In this document: positions 13,801-16,059 of the stretch, one piece after another | How the letters are laid out: each line of letters opens with the position of its first letter | Position numbering within the stretch: position 1 is the stretch's first letter | Position numbers and translations under genes: made by a program | Notes under the pieces: model-generated | The model's input: the letters and a program-made list of their open reading frames with translations, nothing else | The model's database searches: none | What the model was told of the DNA's origin: nothing | NCBI GenBank assembly: GCA_031549455.1 | Contig: JAVBPT010000011.1 | Coordinates: 1 to 16,059, forward strand | From: JAVBPT01 sp031549455 | GTDB lineage: Bacteria > Bacillota > Clostridia > Lachnospirales > JAKSVV01 | Length of the DNA stretch: 16,059 bases | Reading direction: 5' to 3'

Positions 13801-13845
13801 ATTATAATCGACAAATGTGAAAAGCAGGTGAAAGCAGATTGAAAG
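13801..13845 (-). promoter_or_regulatory. Activator-type promoter with three 11-bp direct repeats (PhoB/PhoP-like layout)
   Basis: On the minus strand CTTTCA (13840-13845), CTTTCA (13829-13834) and TTTTCA (13818-13823) repeat at exactly 11-bp steps. A consensus -10 TATAAT (13801-13806) follows 11 bases after the last. No TTGACA-like -35 exists at the right distance. Eleven-base direct repeats ending about 11 bases before a -10 are the layout of promoters activated by OmpR-family regulators such as PhoB. The regulator is not in the window. Confidence 0.6.
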
Positions 13846-13850
13846 TTAAA

Positions 13851-13879
13851 AAGAAAAAACTACAGGTTTCCCCATAGTT
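13851..13879 (-). terminator. Intrinsic terminator after the SIMPL gene
   Basis: Read on the minus strand, AACTATGGG (13871-13879) pairs with CCTGTAGTT (13858-13866) around a GAAA tetraloop (13867-13870), with two G-U pairs. A run of six T (13854-13859, partly in the stem) and further T-rich sequence follow. It lies 14 bases past the SIMPL stop and separates that transcript from the export operon promoter. Confidence 0.82.
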
Positions 13880-13893
13880 TAGCCCGCTCCGTG

Positions 13894-14637
13894 CTAATTA
13901 ATTTTAAAAGTAGACTTCACGGTGGCGCTGATTTCTTTATCAATGCTACTATTATCGTTGATTCCATAGTCATCTACAAGCGTAGATCCGACGGGTGTAA
14001 TTTGAAACACACCTGTTTTCGCCGAAAGAATCACGCCTAACTTTTTATTTGTGCTCTCAACAATGCTGCGTGCCCTTTCCATTGAGTCCTTCGTGGCAAG
14101 CCTGATAACCTCTATTTTCTTCGCTGCAAGATCCGTACAAACAAACTCCGGACTCCCTGAGTAAATCGTAATGTTATGGGTACCAATTAAGTCGGTTACA
14201 CTCCTTGAGACCTCGCTCACTTTTACCACATCATTGGATCTTACTGTAAAGGATAATGAAAAATCGTAGGATATTACCCTCCCCGTTGAATTATAGTAAC
14301 TGTCTCTCTCATATGTAACATTCGACTGAACGGACGAGACGCCAATCTCATTTTGTTTCAAGCCTGTATCTAGTAAAAATTGGTTGACCACCTCTCGATC
14401 CTCAGTTAGTTTTTTATAGGCGCTTTGCCTATCCAAACCCGATGAGGAAAGGGTCGCGTTCCACATTGCTAGATCCGCACGAACTGTTGTTTTAGCTGAA
14501 CCCGTTACGGATATCGTATTATCCATCTTGATGGTTTTGAGCGTTTCCCCTATAATCGCCGTGGAAGAGATTAGGCTAATACCCAATATGCCCGTAACAA
14601 TAATAGAACAGATTAAAATTAAAGTGTTGTTTTTCAT
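13894..14637 (-). CDS. SIMPL domain (DUF541) protein
   Basis: This 247-residue protein has an N-terminal membrane or signal segment (about 5-30, LILICSIIVTGILGISLISS) and a SIMPL domain covering the rest. The domain opens with ISVTGSAKTTVRADLAMWNA, a form of the family's GxGxxxxxPDxA start. It continues with GLKQNEIGVSSVQSNVTYER, the VISYDFSLSFTVRS strand, and a long helix ATKDSMERARSIVESTNKKL followed by LGVI. It ends SATVKSTFKIN, like the V-v-V-x-F end of the family. SIMPL proteins lie outside the cytoplasm and have been linked to oxidative stress and shell-like oligomers in some bacteria; the role here is unknown. The ATG at 14635-14637 has GGAGGTGG upstream; a GTG three codons earlier lies inside that site. 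It follows the PLD-like gene by 38 bases and probably shares its transcript. Confidence 0.9.
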   Translation of the reverse strand: MKNNTLILICSIIVTGILGISLISSTAIIGETLKTIKMDNTISVTGSAKTTVRADLAMWNATLSSSGLDRQSAYKKLTEDREVVNQFLLDTGLKQNEIGVSSVQSNVTYERDSYYNSTGRVISYDFSLSFTVRSNDVVKVSEVSRSVTDLIGTHNITIYSGSPEFVCTDLAAKKIEVIRLATKDSMERARSIVESTNKKLGVILSAKTGVFQITPVGSTLVDDYGINDNSSIDKEISATVKSTFKIN

Positions 14638-14675
14638 CGATACCACCTCCCATTAAAGTATATTTAAAAAAATTC

Positions 14676-16059
14676 CTAAAAAGTACAAAGACCTGTAAGT
14701 TCTTGTATCCAGTAGGTAAACCATCTCCATTTATCTTGTTCTAGATATGCCTCTTTTTCAAGCGTATAAATGCCGTCCACATTTTTAAAGATCATATCAT
14801 AATAATTCATCACTTCTTTTGCAAACTTACTGTTTATATCCCCTTCTACAAAAACATCCAACTCTAGGTTATAGTTGTCAAGATTCCTTCTTGTCAAATT
14901 TGCAGAACCTGTTACTACTTTAATGGTATTTTCTGTTCTCGTCACAACCATCTTTGTATGGAATTGTTCCCCATCTGTTTTATACCATCTTATCTCTATC
15001 CCAGAGGATGCAAGCTCCCCAGCCACCTGACGATTGGGCGTTCCATCCTTTTCGGATCCAAACGCATCTTTATTCGCATCTAGGATTACTCGAACCGTCA
15101 CGCCCCTTTTGTGTGCATTTTTGATTGCAGAAATCACTGAGCGATCCGAAAGATAGAACATCGCAATATCCAGATGTTCTCCAGGCTGTAAAATATTAAT
15201 TTGTTGTATGATTGTTTTTTTAATTCCCTTTTCCGTCAGAAGTTGAACCTTAAAGTCTCCTTTTGCAAACACGTCCTGATCGAGTACCTCCTCTGTAATC
15301 TCTCCCCCCGAAAAAGCCGCCACCGCTTTTTCGGCTGCCAATACTTGATTCACAAAATCTCCGCCGATCCGAATCGCCACATTTGAGTGGTTTGCACTCG
15401 GATCATGTGCGTTGGCCGAGGAAATCAGTGTTTCTTTTTCTGAAACAATCAGTTTCCTGTGATTTGCCTTGAAGTTTAATAGGGCAAGATAATTCTCTGC
15501 ACGAACATCTGGAGCGGTCTCACTAAACGGATTTTTCATATAGGGCGGAAACATGATGGTAAAAGCAAAACGTAGATACGGATCATAAAAGCTAGAGTAA
15601 ATTGGATTACTGTTTCTAAGCTTATCCAAGTTTACCATAGTTACGTTGATTCCATTTTCCTTCAGCCGTTTCAAATTTTCATTTTCATGTGCTTTGTAAG
15701 TTGTATTAATCGGATCTGTTATGAAATATATATCCACATCGTAATTTTTTATTTTTCGATCAATAAGCTTATCTGTTAACGTTTTTGAAAGCTCTTCAAA
15801 CTGAAATGTATCTGTTTTGTTGTACATGTCATTAAAGAGAAACATGTCCACTACAATGTATTTTTCCGCCTTGTCAATAATGTCATAGATGTTATTAAAA
15901 ATATCTTGTTTTTTTACCCTTTTCCCATCTTTTTCATAAGTCAGGTCATAAATAAAACGAACGTCATTGGTCACATAACTCTCCGAAATATAGTTGATCC
16001 CACTTGGAAGTGGTTTAAACGCCCCCCAAATTCCTGCACATAGAGCAAGGAAAAGCAAA
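14676..16059 (-). CDS. Phospholipase D-like (HKD) family protein, 5' end outside window
   Basis: The frame is open to the right edge. The visible 460-461 residues begin inside a hydrophobic segment (LLFLALCAGIWG), probably the membrane anchor or signal, so the true start lies beyond the window. Two PLD motifs are present. The first is HRKLIVSE followed by SSAN at visible residues 200-216; the second is HTKMVVTR followed by TGSANLTRRNLDNYNLEL at 367-400. His and Lys are kept in both, but the Asp of HxKx4D is Glu in the first and Arg in the second. Conserved helix and strand elements such as HLDIAMFYLSD and HKRGVTVRVILDAN match cardiolipin synthase/PLD relatives. Probable role is phosphodiester chemistry at the membrane (lipid or nucleic acid); the substrate is unknown. 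SIMPL follows 38 bases downstream. Confidence 0.88.
   Translation of the reverse strand, partial: LLFLALCAGIWGAFKPLPSGINYISESYVTNDVRFIYDLTYEKDGKRVKKQDIFNNIYDIIDKAEKYIVVDMFLFNDMYNKTDTFQFEELSKTLTDKLIDRKIKNYDVDIYFITDPINTTYKAHENENLKRLKENGINVTMVNLDKLRNSNPIYSSFYDPYLRFAFTIMFPPYMKNPFSETAPDVRAENYLALLNFKANHRKLIVSEKETLISSANAHDPSANHSNVAIRIGGDFVNQVLAAEKAVAAFSGGEITEEVLDQDVFAKGDFKVQLLTEKGIKKTIIQQINILQPGEHLDIAMFYLSDRSVISAIKNAHKRGVTVRVILDANKDAFGSEKDGTPNRQVAGELASSGIEIRWYKTDGEQFHTKMVVTRTENTIKVVTGSANLTRRNLDNYNLELDVFVEGDINSKFAKEVMNYYDMIFKNVDGIYTLEKEAYLEQDKWRWFTYWIQELTGLCTF

Noticed and set aside
13422..13820. Plus-strand frame of 132 codons opposite the adaptor start
   Set aside because: Antisense shadow; it runs through the operon promoter and has no domain.
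13851..13859. A possible -35 box for the export operon on the minus strand upstream of the repeats
   Set aside because: The T-rich tract is part of the SIMPL terminator and is too far from the -10 at 13801-13806.
1..16059. CRISPR arrays, tRNA or rRNA genes, insertion sequences, prophage
   Set aside because: No regularly spaced repeats with spacers, no tRNA-like cloverleaf noticed, and no transposase, integrase or phage protein among the translated frames.

Overview
The window is AT-rich, low-GC Gram-positive DNA from what is almost certainly an endospore-forming member of the Clostridia. The sporulation genes sleB and ypeB, a YwmB-family gene, a clostridial-type TSCPD gene, a ywlE/rpiB/tagO/tig/clpP cluster and strong GGAGG-type ribosome binding sites all point that way. 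The genus cannot be fixed from the sequence alone. Most genes lie on the minus strand; only two short genes lie on the plus strand. I see no rRNA, tRNA, CRISPR array, transposase or phage gene.

Region 1 (1-4385, minus strand) reads as one transcription unit. It starts at a near-consensus sigma-A promoter at 4357-4385. In transcription order it holds a winged-helix protein resembling the replication-relaxation family, a YwlE-like low-molecular-weight phosphatase (probable protein-arginine phosphatase), RpiB, a TagO/WecA-type GlcNAc-1-phosphate transferase, trigger factor, and the first codons of ClpP, which runs off the left edge. Genes touch or overlap, and several stop codons sit inside the next gene's Shine-Dalgarno. 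The unit joins protein quality control (trigger factor, ClpP, arginine dephosphorylation) to cell-envelope precursor synthesis.

Region 2 (4386-7860) begins with a stand-alone GyrI-like ligand-binding protein on the plus strand. It converges on the sleB-ypeB spore-cortex germination operon (minus strand) across a bidirectional terminator. A small TSCPD protein with its own consensus promoter is transcribed divergently from sleB and ends at a second bidirectional terminator.

Region 3 (7892-9331, minus strand) is a compact three-gene unit: a 59-residue protein of unknown function, a two-CBS-domain protein and a YwmB-family membrane-anchored protein.

Region 4 (9568-13845, minus strand) is a four-gene MacAB/YknXYZ-type export operon: an adaptor with two tandem lipoyl/beta-barrel modules, an ATPase, a MacB-like permease and a lipoprotein. 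Its -10 box has no normal -35 box. Instead, three direct repeats with an exact 11-bp period lie upstream, the layout of a PhoB/PhoP-class response-regulator site. This is the most interesting regulatory signal in the window.

Region 5 (13851-16059, minus strand) holds a phospholipase D-like protein, open at the right edge, followed by a SIMPL-domain (DUF541) protein and a clean intrinsic terminator.

Nothing here is clearly a wholly new system. The best leads are the 11-bp repeats, the duplicated adaptor, the replication-relaxation-like protein heading a housekeeping operon, and the pairing of a pArg-type phosphatase with clpP.
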